A stretch of DNA of 64,000 nucleotides from Erigeron canadensis (GCF_010389155.1 NC_057769.1:10540735-10604734); one strand, 5' to 3'; shown: positions 13,375-24,390, numbered from the stretch's first letter. The notes: a model not told the origin generated them from the letters alone. Made by a program: numbers and translations.

Positions 13375-14435
13375 AAATCTACAGGAGGGGGACAAATGTA
13401 TATGGTACGCTTAGGGGTTTATGGTTTGAAGTGGGCTAACCCTACAACTTCAAACCCTAAACCCTAAGCTACAATATAAAAACTTCGGAATAATCTAAAA
13501 CCTAAATGCTAAAGCTTACAGGAAGGGGACGGATGTATACGGTACGCTTAAGGGTTTATGGTTTGAAGTGGTAGGGTTAGCCCGGTTAACCCTACAACTT
13601 CAAACCCTAAACCCTAAGCTACAATATGAAAACCCTATAAAATATAACCCTAAATGCTAAACCCTTAAGGGCTAAAGCCTACAGGAGGGGAACAGATGTA
13701 TACGGTACGCTTAAGGGTTTATGGTTTGAAGTGGTAGGGTTAACGGCTAACCCTACAACACTTCAAACCCTAAACCCTAAGCTACAATATAAAAACCCGG
13801 GAAAAATCTAAACCCTAAATGCTAAACTCTAAAATGTTAAAGCCTACAGGAGGGGGACGGGTGCATACGGTACGCTTAAGGGTTTAGGGTTTGAAGTCGT
13901 AGGGGCTAACCCTACGACTTCAAACCCTAAACCATAAACTACAAAGTAAAACCCAAGGGAAAAGTTACATTCTAAAACCCTAAATGCTCAACCCTAAAAT
14001 GCTAAAGCCTACAGGAGGGGGACGGGTGTATACAGTACGCTTAAGGGTTTATGGTTTGAAGTCGTAGGGTTAGCCTAACGGCTAACCTTAGAACTTCAAA
14101 CCCTAAACCCTAAGCTACAAAGTAAAACCCGATGGGAAAGTTACATTCTAAAACCCTAAATGCTCAACCCTAAAATGCTAAAGCCTACAAGAGGGGGACG
14201 GGTGCATACGGTACGCTTAAGGGTTTATGGTTTGAAGTCGTAGGGTTAGCCTAACGGCTAACCCTACGAATTCAAACCCTAAACCCTAAACTACAAAGTA
14301 AAACCCGAGGGGAAAGTTACATTATAAAACCCTAAATGCTCAACCCTAAAATGTTAAAGCCTACAGGAGGGGGACGGGTGCATACGGTATGCTTAAGGGT
14401 TTATGGTTTGAAGTTGTAGGGTTAGCCTAACGGCT
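13375..14435. repeat. Tandem array of hairpin units bearing telomere-like motifs
   Basis: Seven units (starts near 13381, 13519, 13681, 13846, 14010, 14190 and 14364) of about 140-177 bases. Each has a G-rich block (acaggagggggacgggtg), gtacgcttaagggttta, then a long inverted repeat whose arms carry gggttt...gaagtcgtagggtta and its complement, and caaaccctaaaccctaa, two copies of the plant telomere motif CCCTAAA. The stems are about 36 bases. The last unit is cut short after cctaacggctta. Confidence 0.85.
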
Positions 14436-14639
14436 TATTTAGTTTAGTATTTAAATCAAAAATGATTTTGTATATATTTTCTTAATAAAAGATTGGGCTT
14501 ATTTATTTTGGGCTTTTAGCACAACCATTATGTATTTTCTTAATTAGGTCAACTGTTGAGGATATATATACTCAACACTACCACCGCACTTTAATTTTAA
14601 GAGACTGTAAAAATAAAAAAGAAACAAAAAAACAAAAAG

Positions 14640-14976
14640 TAAAACATAGATTTAAAATGAGTTACATACAAAGAAACTCATATAAAATAAAAAATGATTT
14701 AAAGCATGAACTGTGATATTCAAAATAAAAAATGATTTTACGTATGCATTGGGGAAAAAACATATACAAAATCATATATGATTTTATTTATAAATATAAA
14801 AAAAATGAGTTCGATATCATTAATCCTATTCAAAATCATATATGATTTTAGTCGTAATTAGTCAACCAAGTATACCAAATCATATATGATTTTGTGTAGA
14901 ACATTTAGGTAACTTCCATCTCATTCATAAAAAAACAATACGAAATCAAAAATGATTTTATGCATCATTTAGAAAA
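14640..14976. repeat. Partial copy of the roughly 467-bp tandem repeat, left of the solo LTR
   Basis: Contains the same ordered landmarks (cattgggg, gagttcgatatcattaatcc, cttccatctcattcat, tgcatcatttagaaaa) as the units at 16473-17700. It stops exactly where the LTR was inserted. Confidence 0.75.
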
Positions 14977-16472
14977 TGATGTGTCATATTTTATATCATT
15001 TCCCACGTGACTTTAGAACCAATTATTCGTCATTTTAATAGTTTTATATCCAACTTTCGATGCTTTGAAGGTGTGTTGAGTGTTTTCAGGTTGGAAATTG
15101 ATTAGACGAATGAATTGGTCGATTTTGATGAGTTAAGGAAGAAACGGGAGAAAGATTCGGGTGAAATCAAACGAAAGATGAAGAAAACGAAATCTGGAAG
15201 TTGTAACTGTCCGTTACTGTACTAACGGTCGTTACAGAGGTGGTTTGTGGTTTCTCCTGTAACTGGCAGTTAGAGAACTAACGGCCGTTAGAAATAAACT
15301 GGCGAGTAACGGCCGTTAGCCCAGTAACTCCCGTTAGACATCAAGTATAAGAGTAACGGCCATTAGCCCAGTAACGGCCGTTACACGCGTGTTTTGTACA
15401 TGGGATCAGTTAGGGTTCTGCACTTTTGGACGATTTCATAACACAATTTTATTAGTTTTTTCATACTTTGGGAATATTTTGGAGCAAACAAGTGATTAGG
15501 GTTTCACCTATTTTCAGCTTTGGATTGTAATCATCATTGCTACCGGATTATCGTCATTCATTTGGTATAATATGATTTCCTCTCTATTTGTTTGTTCTTA
15601 TGTTTTTAATATGAATAACTAAATCTTTAGCACCCGCTTGGGTAGTAAGCATGTCATAGGGTCGAATTGATGTTGCTTGTGAATGTTGAACAAGGTTTAT
15701 ATGTTTAATCGAAGATCCACATTTATTTGGATTTAAATATTGTTTTCAACTTTTATATTAATTGATTGATAATTGTAATTAGAAGTTCGGGAGAAATCTA
15801 TGTCATTGTCAATTGATTTATGAAATGGTTAATCGGTCTATAATTAACCTGAAATCGTTGGAGTTCGGGAGAAATCAACGATAAGGATTAAAAGCAATTA
15901 AATTCATTTTGAATGTGTAAACGTCTAAGATAGAGGGATCTGATTAGGCGAATAAGCAGTTCGGGAGAAAGCTTTCAAAAGATTAAATCATAAAATCAAC
16001 TCAGGAATTTAATGCTTAACTGTTTAGAGGAGAAATTAAGTGCGGGAGCAATAATTATGTTTTGAGCAGTTAAAGTTTCAAGTATAACGGGAGTTCATCT
16101 TGTCTAATTTTTTAGTCGTTCAACAAATGCAAGTAATATTTAGACCCGATGATTGGCATGTGAGCTGATCCAAGTAGGTGTTCATTTTTTAAATCTGTGT
16201 TAAGATTCAACCAATCAAATACTCTTTGCGATTAATCCTACGGGATTACTGACTTTCTTCACGAACTTTTGCAAAGTGGCAATTCGGCCACAAAACCCCC
16301 CTTTTTATCTGAATCATTTTATTGTAACAATTGCTTATTAAGTCCTTGTGTTCGACCTCGGTTTACCAAGTCAACTATATTGCATACGAACGGGTTCACT
16401 GCCCGCAAGTGTGTAGTAGTCAGTAACTAGGTATTTCGTGTTCATAAATTTAAGACTAGAAAATACACATCA
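14977..16472. mobile_element. Solo LTR (1,496 bp)
   Basis: Begins TGATGTGTC and ends ACACATCA, a perfect 8-base inverted terminal repeat with TG...CA ends. It is flanked by the 5-bp duplication gaaaa (14972-14976 and 16473-16477). No internal retroelement domain remains, so it is the product of LTR-LTR recombination. I cannot assign it to Copia or Gypsy from the LTR alone. It lies inside the tandem repeat and is therefore younger than that repeat. Confidence 0.88.
15221..15384. promoter_or_regulatory. Cluster of TAACGGCCGTTA palindromes in the solo LTR
   Basis: ctaacggccgttag or close variants recur at about 15221-15235, 15278-15291, 15305-15319, 15353-15366 and 15370-15384, with extra half sites between. 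AACGG is the core of the plant mitosis-specific activator element bound by three-repeat MYB proteins. That this LTR responds to such factors is an inference. Confidence 0.5.
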
Positions 16473-17700
16473 GAAAACCTATGCAAAATCAAAAATGATT
16501 TTACACATACATTAGAGGAAAACTTTAGAAACTCATTTATGATTTTGTATATTACATCGAGTCAAAACCAAAATAAGTTGCATAAAAATATAACCGTTTG
16601 AAATCATATATGATTTTAAACATAGTGTGAATTATCCATACAAAATTATTTTTGATTTTATTCATACTTATACAAAATTATTTTTGAATTATCCATAAGA
16701 ATGATTATACGTATGCATTGGGGAAAACATATATAAAATCATATATGATTTTATATATAAATATAGAAAAAAAATGAGTTCGATATCATTAATCCTATTC
16801 AAAATCGTATATGATTTTATTCGTAATTAGTCAACCAAGTATACTAAATCATATATGATTTTGTGTAGGATATTTAGGTAACTTCCATCTCATTCATAAA
16901 AAAACAATACAAAATCAACAATGATTTTATGCATCATTTAGAAAACCTATGCAAAATCAAAAATGATTTTACACATACATTAGAGGAAAACTTTAGAAAC
17001 TCATTTATGATTTTGTATATTACATCGAGTCAAACCAAAATAAGTTGCATAAAAATATAACCCTTTGAAATCATATATGATTGTAAACATAGTGTGAATT
17101 ATCCATACAAAATCATTTTTGATTTTATTCATACTTATACAAAATCATTTTTGAATTATCCATAAGAATGATTTTACGTATGCATTGGGGAAAACATATA
17201 CAAAATCATATATGATTTTATTTATTAATATAGAAAAAAAAAATGAGTTCGATATCATTAATCCTATTCAAAATCATATATGATTTTAGTCGTAATTAGT
17301 CAACCAAGTATACCAAATCATACATGATTTTGTGTAGGACATTTAGGTAACTTCCATCTCATTCATAAAAAAACAATACGAAATCAAAAATGATTTTATG
17401 CATCATTTAGAAACCTATGCAAAATCAAAAATGATTTTACACATACATTAGAGGAAAACTTTAGAAACTCATTTATGATTTTGTATATTACATCGAGTCA
17501 AAACCAAAATAAGTTGCATAAAAATATAACCGTTTGAAATCATATATGATTTTAAACATAGTGTGAATTATCCATACAAAATCATTTTTGATTTTATTCA
17601 TACTTATACAAAATCATTTTTGAATTATCCATAAGAATGATTTTACGTATGCATTGGGGAAAACATATACAAAATCATATATGATTTTATTTTAGTTAAA
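16473..17700. repeat. Tandem repeat of about 467 bp, right of the solo LTR
   Basis: Two full units and most of a third begin at 16473, 16941 and 17408 with (ga)aacctatgcaaaatc. Each unit carries the same ordered set of AATCA/TGATT palindromes and the same linkers, so whole multi-palindrome blocks were duplicated. The units are very similar, which implies recent amplification. Confidence 0.85.
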
Positions 17701-18009
17701 GCAAATGGCTTCCTTAAACAAATCATATATAAAATCAAAAATGATTTTTAGCATACACTTTCATATTCGAAATTTAATTTAGTACATACACTTTGACTTA
17801 GACATTTCATCAAACACTTTGTGGGCAAAACTCATTATAAAAATTTTAAACAACAACCAATAATACAACTTCTTATCATATGAAAAAACAAAAATAAGAG
17901 AAAAAGACTACAAATCATGGATAAAAATGGTTTGTTTGTCCATTTTTTATATTAAAAACATAAACTACATAAAATAGCACTCTAATAATATTTAAAACAT
18001 CATCTTTTA

Positions 18010-18366
18010 TTTGTTGTTGTTGCTAGTGGTTTGAGATGAAGATCCAGATTTTAGTGGTGGTGGTGGTGGCGGTGGCGGCGACGGCTGTCGGATTTGTTGG
18101 TGGTGGTGGTGGTTACTTTCCAAGGAGTAGAAGAGAGAGAGTGTGTGTTTGCGTGTGTGTGTGTGTTTTGATCAGGAGAAAAAGAAAAGAAGATAAATGA
18201 AAGATAGAGTCTTATTTTTTTTAGTGTAAATTACGAATATACCCCTCTGTGTTTTATTTTTAATTAGGGGTAAATGTTAATCTTCACCATTGATGGGAAT
18301 GATCCAAGGGCTAAGATTAAGCCCTTGAGATCCATGAAAAACTAAGGATGTAAATGAACAAAGCTC
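18010..18366 (-). repeat. Right terminal inverted repeat of the palindrome-rich element
   Basis: Read inward on the minus strand it carries a hairpin (caagggctt...agcccttgg), an aggggta block, a (CA)n run, a CT-rich run and a CCACC-rich stretch, mirroring the left end with moderate divergence. The inner part adds a GGTGGCGGTGGCGG run (plus orientation). Confidence 0.75.
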
Positions 18367-18383
18367 TTATAATGTAATAGAGA

Positions 18384-19412
18384 TAATGGATTACCGATAG
18401 TTTTTCTATTAATAAAAGTTTCTATGAAAAACAAGTTTAGAGTTGTTAATTTATGAATTAATTTTAGGCTACATTTGGACATTTGGTATTTAGGAATGCA
18501 GGATCTAGTAATTGCGTTTCGGTAAGACTTTCACTAAATAGGTTTCGTTGTTTAAATGGGTTTAATGTTGGCATCCATACACACTATCTTTGTTTAAAAG
18601 GTGGTCATGCCAATGAAGGTTAACCTAACTGGTTCGAGGTATTTTTGGTTTTTCTCAAAATCTTGAGTTCGACCTTTAAGAATCGCAAGTCCTATGCGTT
18701 TTTCCCTCTAAATGCTAGTAACATTCATGGTTAACATCTCCTTATATAGAATACGTACACGATACCTTAATCATATGCAAAATTTTATATATTACACAAA
18801 TTGTATTGTATAGTTAGTTTATTAAATGTATAGTTTGTGTGCGAATAAAAAGGTTTGTGTATGAATAAAAAGGTTTGTGTAAAGATCATTTTTGTTAAAT
18901 GAAAAATGATTAACTTTTTTAAATATTAATTTAAAAATTTTCTTAAAATTTTATGAATATGACACCTAGATTCTGTTAATTCCTTCTTTTAATTTTATCT
19001 CTCGATTTTTTTAAATGTCATTACTAAGGAGAATTTTCAAACTAATGAATTGATAAGATGTTAGCTAATTAATCCGGGTTCAACCCGAGTATTTTAATAA
19101 AACTTTTGCTAACAATTACTTGATTCGTGTAACCTAAATAGACCTAATAATGAGTAAATGGGTTGCGGTTGACACCTTTAGCACACATAAGAAAGATAAA
19201 CATACAAATCTAACAACTAACATAAAAAGGGAAACCTTAAAATCTAACAAATGAGTCTTGGAATCATTAAATCAAATTAAAATCACACAAAACCCAAATG
19301 AAAATTTAAAATACTGAATAAGTAAACAAACTCACGATGAAAAGCTACTTCGAATAAAACATTTATAGTCAAATAACAATACAATTTTTTATATTTATTT
19401 TAAGACTCAATA
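18384..19412. other. Intergenic, no gene seen
   Basis: AT-rich. Around 18615-18700 a tRNA-like stretch (taacctaactggttcgagg followed by cttgagttcgacctt) could be the promoter of a decayed SINE. No borders were found. Confidence 0.5.
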
Positions 19413-19764
19413 TCTATAAACCCTTATAAAGCATATTGACATCTCTTATCTTAGAAAATTTAGTACTTTTTTATACCCAAAATATTTTTATCTCCTAATT
19501 TCCTTATACACCTAATCTAGACTTTTATACCATTTAATAAATAAAACAACACTCTCTTTAAAATTTATATATAGGAATTATCTAAAATATCATTACCGAT
19601 TAAATTACTCATTTTTATCAAAAATATACTTATTAACATTTTACATTAATTACATTTATATCAATTATATACACCACTCGACGCCGTCTCCACCCCAACA
19701 GTGGCCCCCATCACTACACCGTTGTCGTCACAACCACCATCACATTACGCGGATACCGTGCTAG
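19413..19764 (+). mobile_element. Short non-autonomous Helitron
   Basis: Starts A|TCTATAAACCCTTATAAAGC and ends in the stem-loop region gcggataccgtg followed by CTAG|T. This is the Helitron signature: 5' TC, a 3' hairpin next to CTAG, inserted between A and T, with no target duplication. The C-rich segment caccactcgacgccgtctcc before the hairpin recurs in the copies ending at 45242 and 63355. Confidence 0.75.
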
Positions 19765-19765
19765 T

Positions 19766-20327
19766 CTCATCCATATCATAGTATATATTAGCCGAAACCT
19801 ATTTTTATTTACGCCCAAATTTTCCAACACATGCAATTTGCAATCTAATTTGATAATGCTCGTCTATATAATTTGCATATTTTATAATGTTCGTCACCAT
19901 TTTTTATTATTTATATTTTGTGTTATTGCACTAGCTAAATCATTGGTCGTAATTAATCATTAGACGATCATTTAGTATTATTGATTCTATGTAACTGAAA
20001 CTATTCCAGCGAGTTGTTGCATTGAATTTAGTAAACCTTTTAGCTTTTAAAAACCTCGACATAGTTTTGAAGAAACAATAAACTAATTAGTTTATTCTCC
20101 TCATCAGGTTTGTAAATTATTAGGAACTTTTTTAGTAACGGCGGGATCTATTTACACATTAGTGGCAAATTTGCATCATTATTTTTTATTTTCTTTTATA
20201 TAAGGACAAATTCAGACGTATTATAGGTACGCACATGGTTTAACACTTTAACTAGATAACATATGTCATTACCCTATATTATATTTTTATCAAAATATTT
20301 AATGAATTAGCTTTTGGTGAAATGTCA
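19766..20327. other. Intergenic, nothing recognised
   Basis: AT-rich sequence between a Helitron and a foldback element. No coding, RNA or repeat structure could be supported. Confidence 0.5.
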
Positions 20328-20650
20328 TTTAAAAATTAAAATTTTTGTGAAAACTTAAAAATTGGCCAAAATACATTGTGATTTGAATATAACACAATGT
20401 ATTTTAATTTTGTTTTCTAAAAATACAATTTGTTTTTATTGTGTAATCTAAAAACACATTTTGTTATGTTTAAATCACAGCGTATTTTTAATAGCGCGTG
20501 AAAATCTGAAAATTGTTCAAACACACTGTGATGTGAACTTAACACAATGTGTTTTCTAAATAAAAAAATTAAAAACACATTGTGTTAAATTCAGATCAAA
20601 GTGTGTTTTAGCCAGTTTTTTAATTTTCATAAAAAATTTAGTTTTTGAAT
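20328..20650. mobile_element. Foldback repeat with iterated acacaatgtgtttt motifs
   Basis: The left arm (ttaaaaattaaaatttttgt, then attggccaaaatacattgtg) is the inverted copy of the right arm, over about 130 bases each. Within each arm the motif aacacaatgtgttt appears in both orientations, giving hairpins inside a hairpin. It resembles a MITE, but no clear target duplication was found, so the superfamily is unknown. Confidence 0.6.
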
Positions 20651-21180
20651 AATAAAAATCCTTAGTTTTTAATGGGTAAAATATTTTTTTTTTTATACAT
20701 ATTAATAACAACTTTAAGGAAGGATAAGCATTTTGTTTTTCATTTTAATACTTTTGAAAATATCAAAAGCAAAAAAAAGTGTGGTCCTTTTGGAAACCAA
20801 AACTTTTTATTAATACTCTCTTCTTAGACTGCAAATGTTTACAAGACAACAGCCAATAATAGTAAAGAACTGGAAATGTAAACTCGCTGTCGTTAGTATG
20901 TATAAAAAAATTATATCTTGTAGGTATATTAAAAATCAACCTACTGAATTTAATTTACTGAAATTTTTGATTAAAATTTTTTTATGTACGTTATTAACTG
21001 TTAATAGCAAGATCCAAAAGAAAAGGGTAAGCCACCTAGTGTTGTACGAGTATTTAATATTTTAATATGATTGATAAGAAACTTCAAAGATTTGTAACAT
21101 ATAACTATATATTCTGTAACATTTCTTTTTGAAAAATAATGTTATATAATGACATATGATAAAAATTCAATATAAATAAA
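20651..21180. other. AT-rich spacer left of the Mutator-like element
   Basis: No supported gene. A 76-codon open frame at 20835-21065 has low-complexity composition and no recognisable motif. Confidence 0.4.
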
Positions 21181-21564
21181 GGCAAAATACATAAAAGGGG
21201 AACCTATTTACTTAAAATACCTAAAAAGGAGAATCTATTTTGTTTTCGTTTATTTAAAGGATACAATTTTCATAAATTTCCTAGTATGTCGTTAGTTTTA
21301 GACGACAGGCTGCTGTTAACTTCGTTAGTTTGCTTACGTGTCATTGAAAAAACAGATTATAATTAAAAAATTAAAAAAATATATATACGTATATAAATAT
21401 ACATATATATACAACACCCTTTTCACTTTTTCTTATTACTTTTTCTCTCCCCGATTTCCTTTCCCCCCTTTTCTATTTCTCCCCCAAAACCCATGAACCC
21501 TAATTGAGCATATATCAAATTCGATCGATTTCTTCTCAATTAAACACGATTGAGCATATATCAA

Positions 21565-21884
21565 ATGTCTAACATATCTGGGGATAGTGTTTCTCGTTGC
21601 TATTGTGGTGATGTAGCAAGAAGATGGACGTCGTGGACATCAAAGAACCCAGGTAGGCGATTTCTTGGTTGCCCTAACTACAAGGCTGCTAGAAGATGTA
21701 ACTACTTCACATGGATTGACCCAGAATTACTGAATGATTGGTATGCAAGTAAGATGGTTGAATAAGAGATGAAAGAAAGATATCTGATGAAGAAATTAAG
21801 AAATTGAAGAAAAGGCTCAAGTGTTCAAGAATGATTATAATGGGTATGATATGTTGTTGTATTCTGCATTTTCTAGTTGTTTAA
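21565..21884 (+). pseudogene. GRF-type zinc-finger protein, frameshifted, inside a Mutator-like element
   Basis: The ATG at 21565 opens a 66-aa frame with CYCG, SWTSKNPGRRFLGCPNY, and a second Cys before NYFTWID. This is the zf-GRF domain (CxCG...GRRF..C...C..F.W.D), a nucleic-acid-binding fold. That frame stops at 21765. In another frame the sequence continues as RDERKISDEEIKKLKKRLK, a charged helix, then a hydrophobic run (MIIMGMICCCILHFLVV) and a stop at 21884. Plant GRF proteins often have this zinc finger, coiled coil and C-terminal membrane anchor layout, so one small indel near 21760 probably split a 105-110 aa gene. It is transcribed away from the transposase relic. It may be a second element gene or a captured host gene. 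Confidence 0.72.
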
Positions 21885-22259
21885 TAGGTATGATATGTTG
21901 TATTTTGTATTTCAAGAATCGTAGTTGGTGTTTTGTAAGCTTTTGAATATCCATTTTAATGCAAGTGTTGATGTTTCAAGAATTATATCTGATGAATATC
22001 CATTGTATTTCAAGAATTTTAGTTGATATTTAATTGGTACTGAAATTGCATACATTAGTGTTTCACTGAAATTGCATAAATTGCAAAAGAAGAGTTTCAC
22101 TAAAATTGCTTAAATTACCATAGACTGAAATTGCATAAATTGCAAAAGATAGAATCACATAAGTGTTTCAAAAGATAGCATCACATAATGCATTACATAG
22201 CATATACACTGGATAAGAAGTGTTTCAAAAGATATAAGTACATAATGCATTGCATACAT

Positions 22260-23983
22260 CTAATCTAAAGTTAAAGGTTTGTCACCACTACTGCCAACCC
22301 CATCTTTGGTTATCACATTGGTGCCAAGCTTCTTAAGAGTAATCCTTTCAGGTTTTCTTGGAGGAACAAATGGTTTCCTTTTGGGTGTGAGCTTTTTCCT
22401 TTGAGCAGTTGCAGCAGGTGCAGATTGTTGAATAGGTTGTTGCACGGGTTCATCTTCATTGAGATTTGTAACTTGTTCTTCAACCCTAACATTTGTAACA
22501 TGTTCTTCAACCCCAACAGGGTCAGACTGTTGAACAGGTTCTTGCACAGGTTGACTTTGACTTCTGCTAGCACCACCTCTACCACCACCTCTGCCACCAC
22601 CTCTGCTTATCCTGGCATAATGGTTATTGAGAATACTTGTCATCTCATATATTGCTTTTGCTTTTGCTCTACTGCATTGACTAATTGTCACCCTTACATT
22701 GTACTTCTTCATCACCATATGTTTCAATTCTGCAAGAGTAATCTTCTTTCTCATCTTAATCTTATCACCAAATTGTCTTGCAATCCATCCTGCAGTCACA
22801 ATTCCACTTAAATGGTGCTTCCTTGAACATGTATGCTTAGACCTCATAGACTTAATCTGAAAAGGTGACTCACCTTCAATCCATGATGCCCACACTCTAA
22901 AAAGACATTGATTTTCAACCACAATCCCTTTTTTCTTTAGTATTTCTGATCCCACATCTAACAAGCACGTGTGTCTTCTTACTTTCTTCTAGTACAATGG
23001 ATACCCATTTGCCAATGCATACTTAACTATTGAATTCTTAAACTGTTCAATACTCTCAAACCTCTCTCATTTGAATGGGTGCATTAACCTCCAATGAATT
23101 GTAGGATCATGCAAATGGGACTTAATTTTCTCACTCTGTTCTTTTTCAAGACCTTCTTCAACATTTGGGTTGAAATCTGGATCAGAGTGGTTTCCAGTAT
23201 CAAAATCTTCAACATTTTCAGTTTTATTATCCTCCTTAGTCCCAAAGGTTAGTTTTTTTGGACTGACTCCCTTATTTGGTGTTCTCAAGACTGCCATGGG
23301 TTGTTTTCTTGGATTAAATCCCTTATTGGGTGAATTGTTATTGGGTGCATTACGCTTTTTTCTGTTTTGCTTCTTCTTCCCACACTCAAGTAACTCCTCT
23401 TCATCAGCAGACATATGATCCAGGTTTGGACAATCACTTTCTGAATCACTCTCACCCTCCTCATCACTCTGCTTACTTTCTATTTCATTGTCACTTTCTG
23501 TTTCACTCTCACTTTTAGATTCAACCTTAATTCCCCCTCTTTATCCACATCAAAGTCAGAATCTTGACTATCATCATCACTATCACCATGTGGTTATCCT
23601 CCTTCACTTCCTCATTCACACATTCATCATCACTTTCCTCAATAAAACTAGATACATACATTTTAATTGGCTGATCATTTCCATTAGCATATTTAATAAA
23701 AATTTCTATAATCAGCTTCACATACCATGTAACGCAAACCATTAGTTAAATCCTTCCCAGGTACACAATAGTAAAGCCCAGTAAATGCCCTTGGGTTGGT
23801 TACTTGATAAAAAAGGTTTATAACCCTAATAACATTTTTGGAAAAAGACTGATAGTTAAACTCATTAAAATTCAGTTTATCCATAGTAACCGATGCACCA
23901 TCTTCGTATCCAAAAGGATTTTTTTTAAACCCTCCACAATAGTGAACAACTACAGTACCCAACTTAGAATAGGTTTCCATCAT
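22260..23983 (-). pseudogene. MuDR-family transposase relic lacking the catalytic core
   Basis: Reading leftward: a start at 23983 (VVVHYCGGFKKNPFGY) resembling the PB1-like N-terminal domain of plant MuDR proteins; a frameshift near 23690; an acidic linker (FIEESDDECVNEE; NHSDPDFNPNVEEG); then HWRLMHPF followed by two in-frame stops near 23065 and 22990 around ERFESIEQFKNSIVKYALAN. The MuDR DNA-binding region follows (RVWASWIEGESPFQIKSM, then HTCSRKHHLSGIVTAGWIA). After NNHYARI the protein jumps to SRGGGRGGGRGG and a Gln/Pro-rich basic tail ending GDKPLTLD. The DDE catalytic domain and SWIM zinc finger that normally sit between are gone. It is a deletion derivative and not functional. Confidence 0.8.
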
Positions 23984-24390
23984 GAAATTTAACCTAATTA
24001 ATAACCAAAATAGGAAACTTGCCTATTCGATTAATCGTAAATCACCATCTTTTTAATCATAAAGCACCATTATTGAGTATTGATTTGGATTTTAGGGTTT
24101 TTAATATGGGGAAAATTTTGGGGGGAAAGAAGAAAGGGGGAACGGGGAGAGACAAAAGGGAAAATAAAGTGTGAAAATAAAATTATATACGTTATATATA
24201 TATATAATCTGTTTTTTAAATGCCAAGTAAGAAAACTAACGAAGTTAACAACAGCCTGTCGTCTAAAACTAATGATATTCCCGTTTTTAGGAAATTTATG
24301 AAAACTGTATTCTTTAAATAAATAAAAACAAAATAGGTTCTCTTTTTAAAAATTTTAGGTAAATAGTTTTCCCTTTTTATGTATTTTGCC

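Larger units (their letters stand above)
10710..18366. mobile_element. 7.66 kb Mutator-like element packed with palindromes
   Basis: A perfect 10-base direct repeat, ttataatgta, flanks it (10700-10709 and 18367-18376). Both ends begin GAG(T/C)T when read inward and are related for about 300 bases. The flanks join into the 5' end of a Helitron, which confirms the borders independently. No transposase ORF was found, so it depended on a helper element. The interior consists of AATCA...TGATT palindromes, telomere-motif hairpin units and a roughly 467-bp tandem repeat, and is itself interrupted by a solo LTR. Confidence 0.82.
10272..18381 (-). mobile_element. Non-autonomous Helitron (family 1, copy 1), interrupted by a Mutator-like element
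   Basis: On the minus strand it starts near 18381 with TCTATTACATTATAAAGC, continues past the insertion at 10710-18366, and runs from 10709 to about 10272, ending in a degenerate cgcaatgcgcatgtactttc. The body matches two other copies (24662-25756 and 57245-57632), including a conserved stretch encoding an ILKISCSFIREVIRYTFDEF-type peptide. The 3' hairpin and CTAG end are eroded in this copy. Confidence 0.65.
21181..24390. mobile_element. Mutator-like element, internally deleted (3.2 kb)
   Basis: Starts ggcaaaatacataaaa and ends with its inverted copy ttttatgtattttgcc. The terminal inverted repeats run about 200 bases (roughly 21181-21395 and 24180-24390) and share acgacaggctg(c)tgttaac. It carries a GRF zinc-finger ORF on the plus strand and a MuDR transposase relic on the minus strand. 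Flanks (ataaataaa; ctataatca) give no convincing target duplication, so it is probably old. Loss of the catalytic domain makes it non-autonomous. Confidence 0.85.

Noticed and set aside
13375..17700. CRISPR-like array
   Set aside because: The repeats are palindromic transposon or satellite units with variable spacing in a plant nuclear genome. There are no uniform unique spacers and no cas genes.
22313..23518. Several open frames antisense to or out of frame with the MuDR relic
   Set aside because: They are shadow frames of the transposase reading frame, with low-complexity His/Ser or Leu content.
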